From an uncultured Eubacteriales bacterium (lineage in GTDB: Bacteria > Bacillota > Clostridia > Christensenellales > Aristaeellaceae), in contig UQNM01000040.1 in assembly GCA_900542395.1 (NCBI GenBank), forward strand, positions 1 through 21,805: 21,805 nucleotides of DNA, given 5' to 3'. Shown in pieces: positions 7,531 to 15,027 of this stretch (positions are counted from its first letter, which is position 1; each line of letters begins with the position of its first letter). A program made the translations under genes and the position numbers. The notes under the pieces were generated by a model. The model was not told the DNA's origin. It ran no database searches and was given only the letters and a program-made list of their open reading frames with translations.

Positions 7531-8604
7531 TTATTTATCATCGTGTGTGCGCGGATCAAACGGATTCGGCGTTTCCTCTTCCATTTTTTCGCGGCGATGG
7601 ACGACGTCAAACGTCTGATCCGCAATGCCGATCAAAATCGCGGCGGGTCGAATCGCGAAATAGCCCAGCGCAAAGACAATCCCCTGCGCCACGCGCCCCT
7701 TGCCCTTTTCATTCAGATAATAACACACGGCGGCTATGCCCTGCAAGGCGAAAATCTGTTCAAATACGCCGGTAAAAACGTAAAACATGCTGCTCGTAAA
7801 GCTCGGCACAATCAGCGTCAGCACATACAGCGCCGCCAGCGTCGCGCCCAGCACACGCCCCCAGCCCTTCGGCACAGTCCATGTGCGCAGCGGCGGATAA
7901 TCCACCTTATCCCCGCGGGAGAGCACACCCTTGCGCAGCGCGGCCTGCCCCAGCACGCCCGCCGCCACGGAGCCCGTCGCCATCTGCATCGGGATTTCCA
8001 GCCGCATCAGGGTATCCAGAATCAGCACGAGCTGCTCGATCAACTGCCCGCGCGCCGCCGCATCCAGCGTCGCAATATCCACCGCGCCGCCGCTCGCTGA
8101 CGTGATCGCGCCGAGCTGCATCATCATCGTCAGCACCATGTCGCTAAACGTCTGCGAGACCGAGAACGCCTGACGCATCATATTGGACAGCGCCGTGACC
8201 ACGTCCGCCCCCGCCAGCGCGCTGACAAGCAGCATCGCCAAGCCGATGGACGCAAACATGGTCACGCCGGAACCCGCCGCGCTCTGCCAGAAGCTCTGTT
8301 CGTGCTCAACCATGTAGCTCGAAACAACCAGAATCGGCACAAACAGCACCGCGGAAAGCGCCGCGCCCCAGAAGCCGAAAAACACCGTGCTGAGCGTCAC
8401 GAGAATCGCCGTGCACGTCGCCGCGCTGACCGGGCCGACATATCCCACAAGCAGCAGCAGCGCGATCGGCACCAGCGTCATGCCCTGCGGTATAAACACG
8501 GAAACCGCCAGCAGCGGCGAAAGGAGCATGCACAGCGCAATGCTCAACGCCGTCCATCCCCATCGGTTTGAGCGGCGAAGCAAGGATATATTCTTGTTTT
8601 CCAA
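7531..8604 (-). CDS. DUF2232 (YybS-like) integral membrane protein
   Basis: A membrane protein of about 357 residues with roughly eight hydrophobic segments, glycine- and alanine-rich N-terminal helices, a central amphipathic region and a hydrophilic C-terminal tail rich in Asp/Glu and Pro. Sequence style and position before rplI and dnaB match YybS/DUF2232; these proteins resemble S-components of energy-coupling transporters, but substrate and role are unknown. The start is read as TTG 8604 because GAAGGGA lies six bases upstream; ATG 8628 has no ribosome site. In Bacillus subtilis gdpP lies between yybS and rplI; here only 20 bases separate them. It is the promoter-proximal gene of the cluster. 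Confidence 0.82.
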   Translation of the reverse strand: MENKNISLLRRSNRWGWTALSIALCMLLSPLLAVSVFIPQGMTLVPIALLLLVGYVGPVSAATCTAILVTLSTVFFGFWGAALSAVLFVPILVVSSYMVEHEQSFWQSAAGSGVTMFASIGLAMLLVSALAGADVVTALSNMMRQAFSVSQTFSDMVLTMMMQLGAITSASGGAVDIATLDAAARGQLIEQLVLILDTLMRLEIPMQMATGSVAAGVLGQAALRKGVLSRGDKVDYPPLRTWTVPKGWGRVLGATLAALYVLTLIVPSFTSSMFYVFTGVFEQIFALQGIAAVCYYLNEKGKGRVAQGIVFALGYFAIRPAAILIGIADQTFDVVHRREKMEEETPNPFDPRTHDDK

Positions 8605-8610
8605 TGTGAA

Positions 8611-8617
8611 TCCCTTC
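8611..8617 (-). promoter_or_regulatory. Ribosome-binding site fixing the DUF2232 TTG start
   Basis: GAAGGGA on the minus strand lies six bases before TTG 8604. The in-frame ATG at 8628 is preceded only by a GC-rich stretch with no purine-rich site, so the TTG is favoured. Confidence 0.6.
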
Positions 8618-8671
8618 TTTTTTAACATCGCGGGCGAACATGATCCGCAAAAGATGTCGTCATTTCAGTTT

Positions 8672-8700
8672 ATTATACCGCATCCGGCGAATTTTGTATA
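8672..8700 (-). promoter_or_regulatory. Sigma-A promoter of the DUF2232-rplI-dnaB cluster
   Basis: Minus strand: TATACA (8695-8700, four of six bases of the -35 consensus), a 17-base spacer, then perfect TATAAT (8672-8677). The -10 box overlaps the TAA stop of the upstream TMEM164/YwaF-like gene, so the promoter is embedded in the end of that gene. Confidence 0.7.
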
Positions 8701-9296
8701 GCGAAAAAATCGGCAGGTCGATCATCCCCGCCGAAAAGCCGCTTTCCCGCGGCGTCCATGCCCCAGGCAAGCAGCGCCATCATCCCCTGCAAAAACGCAA
8801 TATACACGCCGTAACTCAGGCGATAGATTCCCTCCAGCGGCGTTCCGGCCGGCGGCGCGGCCAGAAACAGAAAATCCGTTTCGAGCGCGCGGTTGGCAAA
8901 AAACGCCGCAACGGCCAGCGCCTGCAAGGCCAGCAGCACCTGCGGCGCACGGCCGGCGCGCGGCCGTTCTCCCATCGCCAGCGCGCTCAGGCCGATGAGC
9001 ACGATGAGCGCGTGCGTCAGCACATAGCAGGCCGTGAACGCCGTCTGCCAGCGGCTGACGGCCGGCGCGGGAAACACAAGCGCCAGAACCGCCCCCGGCA
9101 TGCCGAGCAGCCAAAGAAAATCCACGACAAAGGGCACGGGAGAAAACGCAAGTACCGCCGCCGCCAGCGCCGATACGCTGCACAGATGCAGCGGAACAGC
9201 CTCCCGAATCCGCCCCTGCAGAGCCAGCATGAGCGTCGTCCCCGCCATCGAGCAGAGGATCATAACGCCCATTCGCCGCCGCCATCTTTTCGCCAT
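8673..9296 (-). CDS. TMEM164/YwaF (TIGR02206) family membrane protein
   Basis: A 207-residue integral membrane protein with six to seven hydrophobic segments. VPLHLCSVSALAAAVLAF, then FLWLLGMPGAVLALVFP, a helix carrying HALIVLIGLSALAMG, and a late NRALETDFLFLAAPP segment follow the pattern of TIGR02206 proteins such as Bacillus YwaF (LHLCSI, WGLPGALLAL, H-x-LI and NxxFL). The biochemical role in bacteria is not established; the eukaryotic TMEM164 relative is reported as an acyltransferase for ether lipids. The start is set at ATG 9296 because GGAGG lies seven bases upstream. It begins 17 bases after the beta-propeller gene and is probably co-transcribed with it. Its stop codon overlaps the next promoter. 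Confidence 0.75.
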   Translation of the reverse strand: MAKRWRRRMGVMILCSMAGTTLMLALQGRIREAVPLHLCSVSALAAAVLAFSPVPFVVDFLWLLGMPGAVLALVFPAPAVSRWQTAFTACYVLTHALIVLIGLSALAMGERPRAGRAPQVLLALQALAVAAFFANRALETDFLFLAAPPAGTPLEGIYRLSYGVYIAFLQGMMALLAWGMDAAGKRLFGGDDRPADFFAIQNSPDAV

Positions 9297-9313
9297 CTCC
9301 CCACCTCCCGGTT

Positions 9314-10159
9314 TTATCCTTTCCCGGAAAGGCGCTGCATATCCCGCGCGCACCCGCAAAACAGATTCCAGCGTCCGCCGCTGCTCCGCGCAAAAATCCG
9401 TTCGCTGAGCGCGTCGAAAAGAAGCATAGCGCCCGCGTACCGCTGGCAGCCGAACGCCCGTCCGGGCGCGTGCTCCGTATGCAAAAGCCGCATGCCGTCG
9501 CGCGAAACCGCGTGCAAAAACCCCTCCGTCGCACAGAGTAGCCGTCCTCCATCCGCCACGACCCGCCCCGGCATGCCCGAAAGCGGGAGAATCTGTCGTG
9601 CGCCGACCTGCGGAACCGTTACCAACGTCGCATCCAGCGCGTCATTCAGGCAGAGCGCATGCACAGCGCCGCCGCACAGCGTCACATCGAACACCATTCC
9701 CGGCATGGACAGGCGGCGCAGCAGCGTCAACGACCGCGCGCTCATCAGCAGCACTTCACCGCTCTCGCCCGCCGCAACCGCCAGCACGTCGCCCGTCTCG
9801 TCAAGCGCTATGTTTTGCGGATTCAGCCCCGCCCTCGCCAGCACGAGCGGCAGGCCGCATCCCGCGTCAAGCAGAAGAACGCTGTCCGCTTCCGCGCAAA
9901 GCAGCAAAAGGCGTGTTCCATCCGGCGACGGCAGGATTCGCTTCATCCCCGGCCCGCCCGCAAAAAGCCCGGTCGGCACAAGGCGCTCGGCGTCCAGCCG
10001 CCAAACCGTATCGCCCCAATCGCTTGCGCAGAACACAGCCCCATGCGACACACACAGCGCCCCCGCGCCTTCCAGCCGGATTTGCTCCTGCGGCTCGCGT
10101 TTAGGCGGCGCAAACACGCGCACCTCGTCGCCGCCCGAGACGATCATCCGCTCCTCCAT
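9314..10159 (-). CDS. Beta-propeller (YncE/WD40-like repeat) protein
   Basis: A protein of about 281 residues made of repeated beta-blades of roughly 40 residues: phrases such as GMKRILPSPDGTRLLLLCAE, NPQNIALDETGDVLAVAAGE, VFDVTLCGGAVHALCLN and GRVVADGGRLLCATEG recur with the spacing of YncE or lactonase-type propellers. No signal peptide is visible, so it is probably cytoplasmic; ligand unknown. Cysteine is unusually frequent (about ten residues). The start is uncertain: AGGAGAAGGGG (about 10170-10180) could serve GTG 10168 or ATG 10159, and a second site, GGAGGAG, precedes ATG 10147. It lies 17 bases upstream of the TMEM164/YwaF-like gene, suggesting a two-gene unit. It is transcribed away from the TSCPD gene. 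Confidence 0.7.
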   Translation of the reverse strand: MEERMIVSGGDEVRVFAPPKREPQEQIRLEGAGALCVSHGAVFCASDWGDTVWRLDAERLVPTGLFAGGPGMKRILPSPDGTRLLLLCAEADSVLLLDAGCGLPLVLARAGLNPQNIALDETGDVLAVAAGESGEVLLMSARSLTLLRRLSMPGMVFDVTLCGGAVHALCLNDALDATLVTVPQVGARQILPLSGMPGRVVADGGRLLCATEGFLHAVSRDGMRLLHTEHAPGRAFGCQRYAGAMLLFDALSERIFARSSGGRWNLFCGCARDMQRLSGKG

Positions 10160-10285
10160 CGCCGCCACACCCCTTCTCCTCAAGCCTATGAAGCAAAGCA
10201 GCCGCGCGTCACAAGCAGGAAAAACGGGATTTGCGTCGAATGATGTCTGTCACGTTCCATTTTACGCATATTAGGAGGATTGACC

Positions 10286-10537
10286 ATGAACATTTATAAA
10301 ACGCACAACGTTTGCAGCCGTTCGATCGAATTTGAGGTGGAAAACAACATCATCACCGCCTGCAAATTCAACGGCGGCTGCGCGGGCAATACGCAGGGCG
10401 TCGCCGCGCTCGTCGTCGGCATGACCGTTGACGAGGCCATCCGCCGCCTGAAGGGCATCCAGTGCCGCAACGGCACGAGCTGCCCGGATCAGCTCGCCAC
10501 CGCGCTGGAGGAATACAAGGCAAACCATGCCGCCTGA
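10286..10537 (+). CDS. TSCPD domain protein (TIGR03905 family)
   Basis: A small 83-residue protein of the TIGR03905 family, related to the TSCPD domain found at the end of vitamin B12-dependent ribonucleotide reductases. The function of the free-standing form is unknown; metal or nucleic-acid binding has been suggested from its conserved cysteines. Here these are Cys10, Cys26, Cys32, Cys60 and Cys66, in the motifs GGCAGNTQGVA (30-40) and TSCPDQLA (64-71 region). ATG 10286 has AGGAGG seven bases upstream. It is the only plus-strand gene between the left edge and leuA, stands alone, and ends 33 bases before a terminator. Confidence 0.9.
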   Translation: MNIYKTHNVCSRSIEFEVENNIITACKFNGGCAGNTQGVAALVVGMTVDEAIRRLKGIQCRNGTSCPDQLATALEEYKANHAA

Positions 10538-10566
10538 GCCGCGCGGCGCTTCAGGCCTCCATACAG

Positions 10567-10598
10567 AAAAACGGGCTGTTCGATGCAGCCCGTTTTTT
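10567..10598. terminator. Bidirectional terminator between TSCPD and beta-helix genes
   Basis: ACGGGCTG (10571-10578) pairs with CAGCCCGT (10586-10593) across a seven-base loop. Four A residues precede it and six T residues follow, so it can stop transcripts from both sides: the TSCPD gene on plus and the glmM unit on minus, whose last stop codon is at 10602. Confidence 0.9.
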
Positions 10599-10601
10599 CG
10601 T

Positions 10602-11264
10602 TTAGTCCTTGGCGAACGCGCCGCGCGCGCCCTTGACAATGTGCCGCGCCTTGACCACGCCGCGCACGCTGGAAAGCGGATAGACCTGTGAATCCCTGCC
10701 GATGATCGTGCCGGGATTGAGCACGCTGTTGCAGCCGATCTCCGCAAAATCGCCGAGCATCGCGCCGAATTTCTTCCGCCCGGTTTCATAATCCCGCTCG
10801 CCGTGGACGACGACGTTTTTCTTGTCACCCTTCACGTTGCTGGTCACCGCGCCCGCGCCCATGTGCGCCTTGTAGCCCAGCACGGAATCGCCGACGTAGT
10901 TATAATGCGGGGTCTGCACCTCGTCAAAGAGAATACAGTTTTTCAGTTCGCAGGAGTTGCCAACCACCGCGCCATCGCCAACGAGCACATTGCCGCGGAT
11001 GAACGCGCCGGGGCGCACCTCGGTTTTTTCACCGATGACGCACGGGCCGGCGATGCTGGCCGTCGCCGCAACCGTCGCGGTTTTGGCGATCCACACATCC
11101 TCAGCCGGGTGATCGTAATCGTTCAGATTCAGCCCCTGACCGATGGCCAGCACCGTTTCGCCGATTTTAGAGAGCGCTTCCCACGGATATTCGCACGCGG
11201 CAAGCATCTTTGCCGCGCGGGTATGCGTCAGATCAAACAAATCGCAGACTTTAATCGCGTCCAT
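10602..11264 (-). CDS. Left-handed beta-helix sugar-phosphate acetyltransferase-like protein (GlmU C-terminal type)
   Basis: A 220-residue protein. After a helical start of about 55 residues it consists of hexapeptide repeats (isoleucine-patch), for example VWIAKTATVAATASIAGPCVI, RPGAFIRGNVLVGDGAVVGN and later GTIIGRDSQVYPLSSVRG, which fold as a left-handed beta-helix. The element PHYNYVGDSVLG with GAGAVTSNV (about 127-155) resembles the acetyl-CoA/active-site loop of GlmU and archaeal sugar-1-phosphate N-acetyltransferases, where the His acts as base. There is no N-terminal uridylyltransferase domain (no GXGTRM motif). It lies one base after glmM, so N-acetylation of glucosamine-1-phosphate is a reasonable inference. 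Such proteins are often labelled UDP-GlcNAc pyrophosphorylase, which this lone domain cannot be. Confidence 0.75.
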   Translation of the reverse strand: MDAIKVCDLFDLTHTRAAKMLAACEYPWEALSKIGETVLAIGQGLNLNDYDHPAEDVWIAKTATVAATASIAGPCVIGEKTEVRPGAFIRGNVLVGDGAVVGNSCELKNCILFDEVQTPHYNYVGDSVLGYKAHMGAGAVTSNVKGDKKNVVVHGERDYETGRKKFGAMLGDFAEIGCNSVLNPGTIIGRDSQVYPLSSVRGVVKARHIVKGARGAFAKD

Positions 11265-11265
11265 A

Positions 11266-12630
11266 TCAAGCCAACCCTTCCGCCTTGATGGCCTCGATCA
11301 TTTCGTTCACGCAGGCCTCCGCCGTGCGCAGTTCCTGCGCCTCCGCCATCACGCGAATCACCGGCTCTGTGCCGCTCTCGCGCAGCAGAACGCGGCCCGT
11401 ATCGCCCAGCCTCTCGCCGACAGCCTTCACGACCTGCTGCACATGCGCGTTTTCGCGCACGGCGGCCTTGTCGCTGACGCGAACGTTTTTGAGCACCTGC
11501 GGATATACGGCCACCGGCGCGGCCAGACGAGAGAGCGTCTGCTTGCTGTCCAGCATCGCCTCCATCAGCTCGATGGAGGTCAATATGCCGTCGCCTGTCG
11601 TCGCGTATTTGCTCAAAATGATATGGCCAGATTGCTCTCCGCCGACGCAATAGCCGTTCTGCGCCATGTTTTCATAGACAAAGCGGTCGCCAACGGCGGT
11701 TTTTTCATAACCGACGCCCACTTCGTCGAGCGCCTTATACAAACCGAAATTGCTCATCACGGTGGTGACAACCTTGTTGCCCGCCAGCCTGCCTTCCCGC
11801 TTCATCTGGCAGCCGAAGATGTAGATGATCTTGTCCCCATCCACAACCTCGCCGTTTTCATCCACCGCCAGACAGCGATCCGCGTCGCCGTCGTAGGCAA
11901 AACCGACGTCCAGATGGTTTTCCACGACAAACCGCCGCAGCCCGTCGATATGCGTAGATCCTGCGCCGCGGTTGATGTTCACGCCGTCCGGCTCGGCGTT
12001 GATGACAAAGGTTTTCGCGCCCAGCGCTTCAAAGACGGTCTTGGCGATATTCCACGCGCTTCCGTTGGCGCAGTCCAAACCGACGCGCATGTTTTTATAA
12101 GAATGTGCCGCCAGCGAAATCAGATAGCCGACATAGCGGTTGCGGCCGGAAACATAATCCACGATTTCGCCCAGCTCCTCACGCTTGGCCGACGGCACGT
12201 CGCCTTCAATCCCCAGCGCGGCCAGATTTCCATCCAGATACGCCTCGATATCGGCGATGGTCTGGTCGTCCATCTTCTCGCCGCGGCTGTTGATGAGCTT
12301 GATGCCGTTGTCATAAAACGGGTTATGCGACGCGGAAATCATCACGCCGCAATCAAAATTATCCACACGGGTGACATATGCGACGCTCGGCGTCGTCGTC
12401 ACGTGAAGCATATACGCATCCGCGCCGGTCGCGGTCAAGCCCGCAACAATCGCATATTCAAACATATAGCTGGAACGGCGGGTATCCTTGCCGATGACCA
12501 CGCGCGCCTTTCTGCCCTTGCGCGCGCCGTAATACCAGCCGATAAACTTGCCGATCCGATACGCATGTTCGCTGGTTAAATCGACATTCGCCTCGCCGCG
12601 AAAACCGTCTGTTCCGAAATATTTGCCCAT
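11266..12630 (-). CDS. glmM: Phosphoglucosamine mutase
   Basis: Interconverts glucosamine-6-phosphate and glucosamine-1-phosphate on the way to UDP-GlcNAc for peptidoglycan. The 454-residue protein has the four-domain alpha-D-phosphohexomutase layout: MGKYFGTDGFRG at the start; phosphoserine loop ISASHNPFYDNG with Ser101; metal loop DGDADR (247-252); sugar-binding GGEQSGH (330-336); and phosphate-binding RESGTEPVIRV (417-427). GEQSGH and the length distinguish GlmM from phosphomannomutase (GEMSGH), though specificity rests on this motif. ATG follows AAAGGTG. A strong promoter lies upstream, and the beta-helix acyltransferase-like gene follows after one base. Confidence 0.96.
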   Translation of the reverse strand: MGKYFGTDGFRGEANVDLTSEHAYRIGKFIGWYYGARKGRKARVVIGKDTRRSSYMFEYAIVAGLTATGADAYMLHVTTTPSVAYVTRVDNFDCGVMISASHNPFYDNGIKLINSRGEKMDDQTIADIEAYLDGNLAALGIEGDVPSAKREELGEIVDYVSGRNRYVGYLISLAAHSYKNMRVGLDCANGSAWNIAKTVFEALGAKTFVINAEPDGVNINRGAGSTHIDGLRRFVVENHLDVGFAYDGDADRCLAVDENGEVVDGDKIIYIFGCQMKREGRLAGNKVVTTVMSNFGLYKALDEVGVGYEKTAVGDRFVYENMAQNGYCVGGEQSGHIILSKYATTGDGILTSIELMEAMLDSKQTLSRLAAPVAVYPQVLKNVRVSDKAAVRENAHVQQVVKAVGERLGDTGRVLLRESGTEPVIRVMAEAQELRTAEACVNEMIEAIKAEGLA

Positions 12631-12688
12631 AAATCTGCACCTTTCCCGGCCAGACCGGCCGACCGCTTTGATTCGGTTTTCCCTAATT

Positions 12689-12720
12689 TTATGAACCGAT
12701 TAGCTTTTCTATTATGAACC
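12689..12720. repeat. Direct repeat TTATGAACC in the glmM promoter region
   Basis: The nine-base sequence TTATGAACC occurs at 12689-12697 and again at 12712-12720, 23 bases apart start to start, or about two helix turns. The right copy overlaps the glmM -10 box. This arrangement would suit a repressor binding both copies, but may be chance in AT-rich DNA. Confidence 0.5.
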
Positions 12721-12739
12721 AAAGTTTTTCTTTTGTCAA
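12711..12739 (-). promoter_or_regulatory. Sigma-A promoter of glmM
   Basis: Minus strand: perfect TTGACA (12734-12739), 17-base spacer, CATAAT (12711-12716), in AT-rich surroundings. The 5' leader to the glmM start is about 75 bases and contains a short GGCC palindrome near 12648-12661. Confidence 0.85.
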
Positions 12740-12792
12740 CTTTTTACGTCTGCAATTCGTCGATCCTTTGCTTGCGCAGGCGTTTTTTACGT

Positions 12793-12818
12793 CAAAAAAA
12801 GCGGGCTGAACCCGCTTA
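12793..12818 (-). terminator. Terminator of the TetR gene
   Basis: Minus strand: AGCGGG (12811-12816), loop TTCAG, CCCGCT (12800-12805), then a run of seven T residues. The stem begins inside the stop codon of the TetR gene, so the rex-vanW-tetR transcript likely ends here, before the glmM promoter. Confidence 0.85.
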
Positions 12819-13532
12819 TTTTGCCAATAGATCATCCGCGCGCTTGCGCAGTTTCTCTCTGGAAACGCGCTGCGCGAGCACCTGCAAGGTCTTCGTTTCG
12901 ATGAGCGTGATGGAACCGTAAGGCGCAAGCAGCATCCGTTCGATGGCCGTTCGATAGGCGCGCGTTTTGATGATCGCCTTTTCGCAAAGCTGCTGCTCGC
13001 TGTCGTCGCCCGCCAGCAGAAACGCGATTTCATCCGCAAATTGCATGTACAGCCGAAGCACCAGCTCCGCCGCCGTTTCGATATCGCTGATGAAAAACTC
13101 GCCGCTCCGAACGCCCTCGCTCAGCACCCGTTCCAACACGCCCTTCATTCCGGAAAGCTGACAGGCTTTCATTTTTTCCCGCATCATCGCCCCGTTCTCG
13201 CAATATGCCGCCTGAATCAGCAGCATCACAAAGCCGGGATTATCGCTCTGCCAGAGCGTCGAGGACGCGAGCAGGATGTTGAGCTTTTCGCTCGCGGTCA
13301 GATTGGGCTGATCGGCGGCCGTCGTCGCGCTTTGGCAAAGCTCCTCCGCCCGCTGCTGGCAGATCGCCTCCAGCACGGCGAGCTTGCTGTCAAAATGATG
13401 ATAAAAACCGCCTTTGGAAAAGCCGACCGCATCCAGAATGTCCTGAACGGAGGTGTTTTCGTAGCCCTTCGTATAGAACAGCTTTTCACTCGCGGCCAAC
13501 AGCTCGCCGCGCCGCGCATCCCCCTTTTTCAA
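12816..13532 (-). CDS. TetR/AcrR family transcriptional regulator
   Basis: A DNA-binding dimeric repressor, probably responding to a small ligand. The N-terminal helix-turn-helix domain (about residues 6-52) reads RGELLAASEKLFYTKGYENT, SVQDILDAVGFSKGGFYHHF, DSK, the hallmark TetR pattern. The remaining residues are helical and hydrophobic without a specific signature, so the ligand cannot be named. The start is set at TTG 13532, seven bases after GGAGG; ATG 13538 lies only one base from that site. Length is 238 residues, slightly above the 190-220 typical. It begins 26 bases after vanW and ends in a terminator, so it may be autoregulated with or without vanW; its operator was not identified. 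Confidence 0.88.
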   Translation of the reverse strand: MKKGDARRGELLAASEKLFYTKGYENTSVQDILDAVGFSKGGFYHHFDSKLAVLEAICQQRAEELCQSATTAADQPNLTASEKLNILLASSTLWQSDNPGFVMLLIQAAYCENGAMMREKMKACQLSGMKGVLERVLSEGVRSGEFFISDIETAAELVLRLYMQFADEIAFLLAGDDSEQQLCEKAIIKTRAYRTAIERMLLAPYGSITLIETKTLQVLAQRVSREKLRKRADDLLAK

Positions 13533-13538
13533 GCCCAT

Positions 13539-13545
13539 TCCTCCC
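13539..13545 (-). promoter_or_regulatory. Ribosome-binding site fixing the TetR TTG start
   Basis: GGGAGGA on the minus strand is seven bases from TTG 13532 when counted from GGAGG, but only one base from ATG 13538, too close for initiation. Confidence 0.55.
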
Positions 13546-13558
13546 GTTTCTCTTTGGT

Positions 13559-15004
13559 TTATTCGTTCGACGCGGCGCCGGAACCGTCGTTGTACAGAAT
13601 TTCATCCTGCATGGCGCGGTATGTCGTCGTCCAGAGTTTCTTTTTCTCCGTCACGTTGCCGTTTGCATCCTTGTAGACCTTGTAGGTATCGACAACGTAA
13701 CCCGTGCGCTTCTTGCGTCCGGCTTTCCTCGTCCCCACGGGCAGCGAAGCATCCAGCGTATAGAGCACCGCGTCGTCCGGCTTAATTGTCTTAATCACTT
13801 CGGATTCGAGATCGACCGTCTGCCCGTTCGGCAGAAGCTTGCCGTAAATCTGCACCGTCACCGTCTGGTTCTCATACCACGCGATGACGAACACCGGATA
13901 ATCCCCATTGTTGCGGAAAACAAAATCCAGAGACGGCCAGTTGACGGTCGCGTCCTCGCCCTTATTGACATAGGACGACGGCCAGCTATGCGCGCTCCGC
14001 TTGACGATTTCCAGATCCGCGCGAACCACGGCGTTGAACAGCGTGGAGGACGTCTGGCATACGCCGCCGCCGGTGTCATCCACCAACACGCCGCCCGCGA
14101 TTGCGCCCGCCTCGCGATAGCCCTTTTCGCCCGTTCGCTGGCCGGTGCAGTCGTTGAAGGACATCGTGTCCCCCGGCTTAACCATGCGCCCGTTCAGCGC
14201 CGCGGCCGAAATTTCGATGTTGTTGTTGCGATCCTTGTCCTTGGTCGTCGTCGTCGTGAACGAGGAAATCAGGCCAAACTGCCCGACCAGCTGGCTTTTC
14301 GTGATCGTCGGCTCAACCTGTTCGCCCTTCGGCACAATCACACGGTCATACGCGCCTTCATCCAGCGCCGCAAGGATATCCTCCTGAAGCGCCGTTCGGT
14401 TCACGCGGTAGCCGGGTTTCGCCTCCGAAAACGTAAATGTGCGCGTCTGCACGTCAAACGCCGCAAGGGTCGCGTCCGTCGCGTCGTATTCAAGGCTGTC
14501 GGCGATGATCTCCACCAGCCTGTCAATCGCCGTTCGATCATAGGAAAAGCCCGTTGTAAACGCCGCACCGTTTGTCTTCGCGTCGTCAATCGCCGCAAGC
14601 CGCTCTTCCAGTGTGCCATACCGCCCGATGTTGTATGCCTCGTCGAGCACCGTCTGCGCGTCAAACGTCATCGGCACCTCGTCGGAGGTGATGCGCCATT
14701 TGCGCTCGCCCGCCTGAACGACCAGCGAAAACGCGCTGCTCGTTTCCTGCTGGCGGCTGCCAAAAAGTACGCCGGCCTCTTCGCGGGTCATGCCGCCCAG
14801 CTCAACGCCATCCACCGTGACGCCCGGATAATAGGTGTTTTGCGCCACATTTTGAGTGATGGCGGCATATGATTGATATGCCGCCATGCTTTCCTGATAA
14901 ATTTTCGCGCCGAAAACCCACAGAGCCGCACACCCTGCGATCACAATCAGCGTCCAAAACGGGAACAGTTTTCTTTCCTCTTTGGTGCGCGGATCAAAAG
15001 CCAT
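13559..15004 (-). CDS. VanW family cell-wall-associated membrane protein
   Basis: A 481-residue protein anchored by one N-terminal transmembrane helix (about 14-36, after a charged cytoplasmic start) with the rest outside the cell. Residues about 58-240 carry PG_binding_4-type domains (YPGVTVDGVELGGMTREEA at 59-77). The VanW domain follows at about 245-390, with ISSFTTT, NGRMVKPGDTMSFNDCTG, GGGVCQTSSTLFNAV (312-326) and RSAHSWPSSYV. The C-terminal part (about 400-475), with SLPVGTRKAGRKKRTGYVV and TYKVYKDANGN, resembles a G5 domain. VanW was named from vancomycin-resistance clusters, but its reaction is not settled; no vanA/H/X/S/R genes are here, so resistance should not be inferred. ATG has AAAGGAGAG upstream. 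It lies 23 bases after rex. Confidence 0.92.
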   Translation of the reverse strand: MAFDPRTKEERKLFPFWTLIVIAGCAALWVFGAKIYQESMAAYQSYAAITQNVAQNTYYPGVTVDGVELGGMTREEAGVLFGSRQQETSSAFSLVVQAGERKWRITSDEVPMTFDAQTVLDEAYNIGRYGTLEERLAAIDDAKTNGAAFTTGFSYDRTAIDRLVEIIADSLEYDATDATLAAFDVQTRTFTFSEAKPGYRVNRTALQEDILAALDEGAYDRVIVPKGEQVEPTITKSQLVGQFGLISSFTTTTTKDKDRNNNIEISAAALNGRMVKPGDTMSFNDCTGQRTGEKGYREAGAIAGGVLVDDTGGGVCQTSSTLFNAVVRADLEIVKRSAHSWPSSYVNKGEDATVNWPSLDFVFRNNGDYPVFVIAWYENQTVTVQIYGKLLPNGQTVDLESEVIKTIKPDDAVLYTLDASLPVGTRKAGRKKRTGYVVDTYKVYKDANGNVTEKKKLWTTTYRAMQDEILYNDGSGAASNE

Positions 15005-15027
15005 AAAGCGCTCTCCTTTTCGGTTGA

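Noticed and set aside
8640..10274. Plus-strand open frame of 544 codons opposite the propeller and membrane genes
   Set aside because: Arg/Ser/Pro-rich composition typical of a GC-rich antisense frame; no ribosome site and no motif.
13559..15004. VanW as a sign of vancomycin resistance
   Set aside because: VanW-domain proteins are common in Clostridia and no other van genes are in the window.
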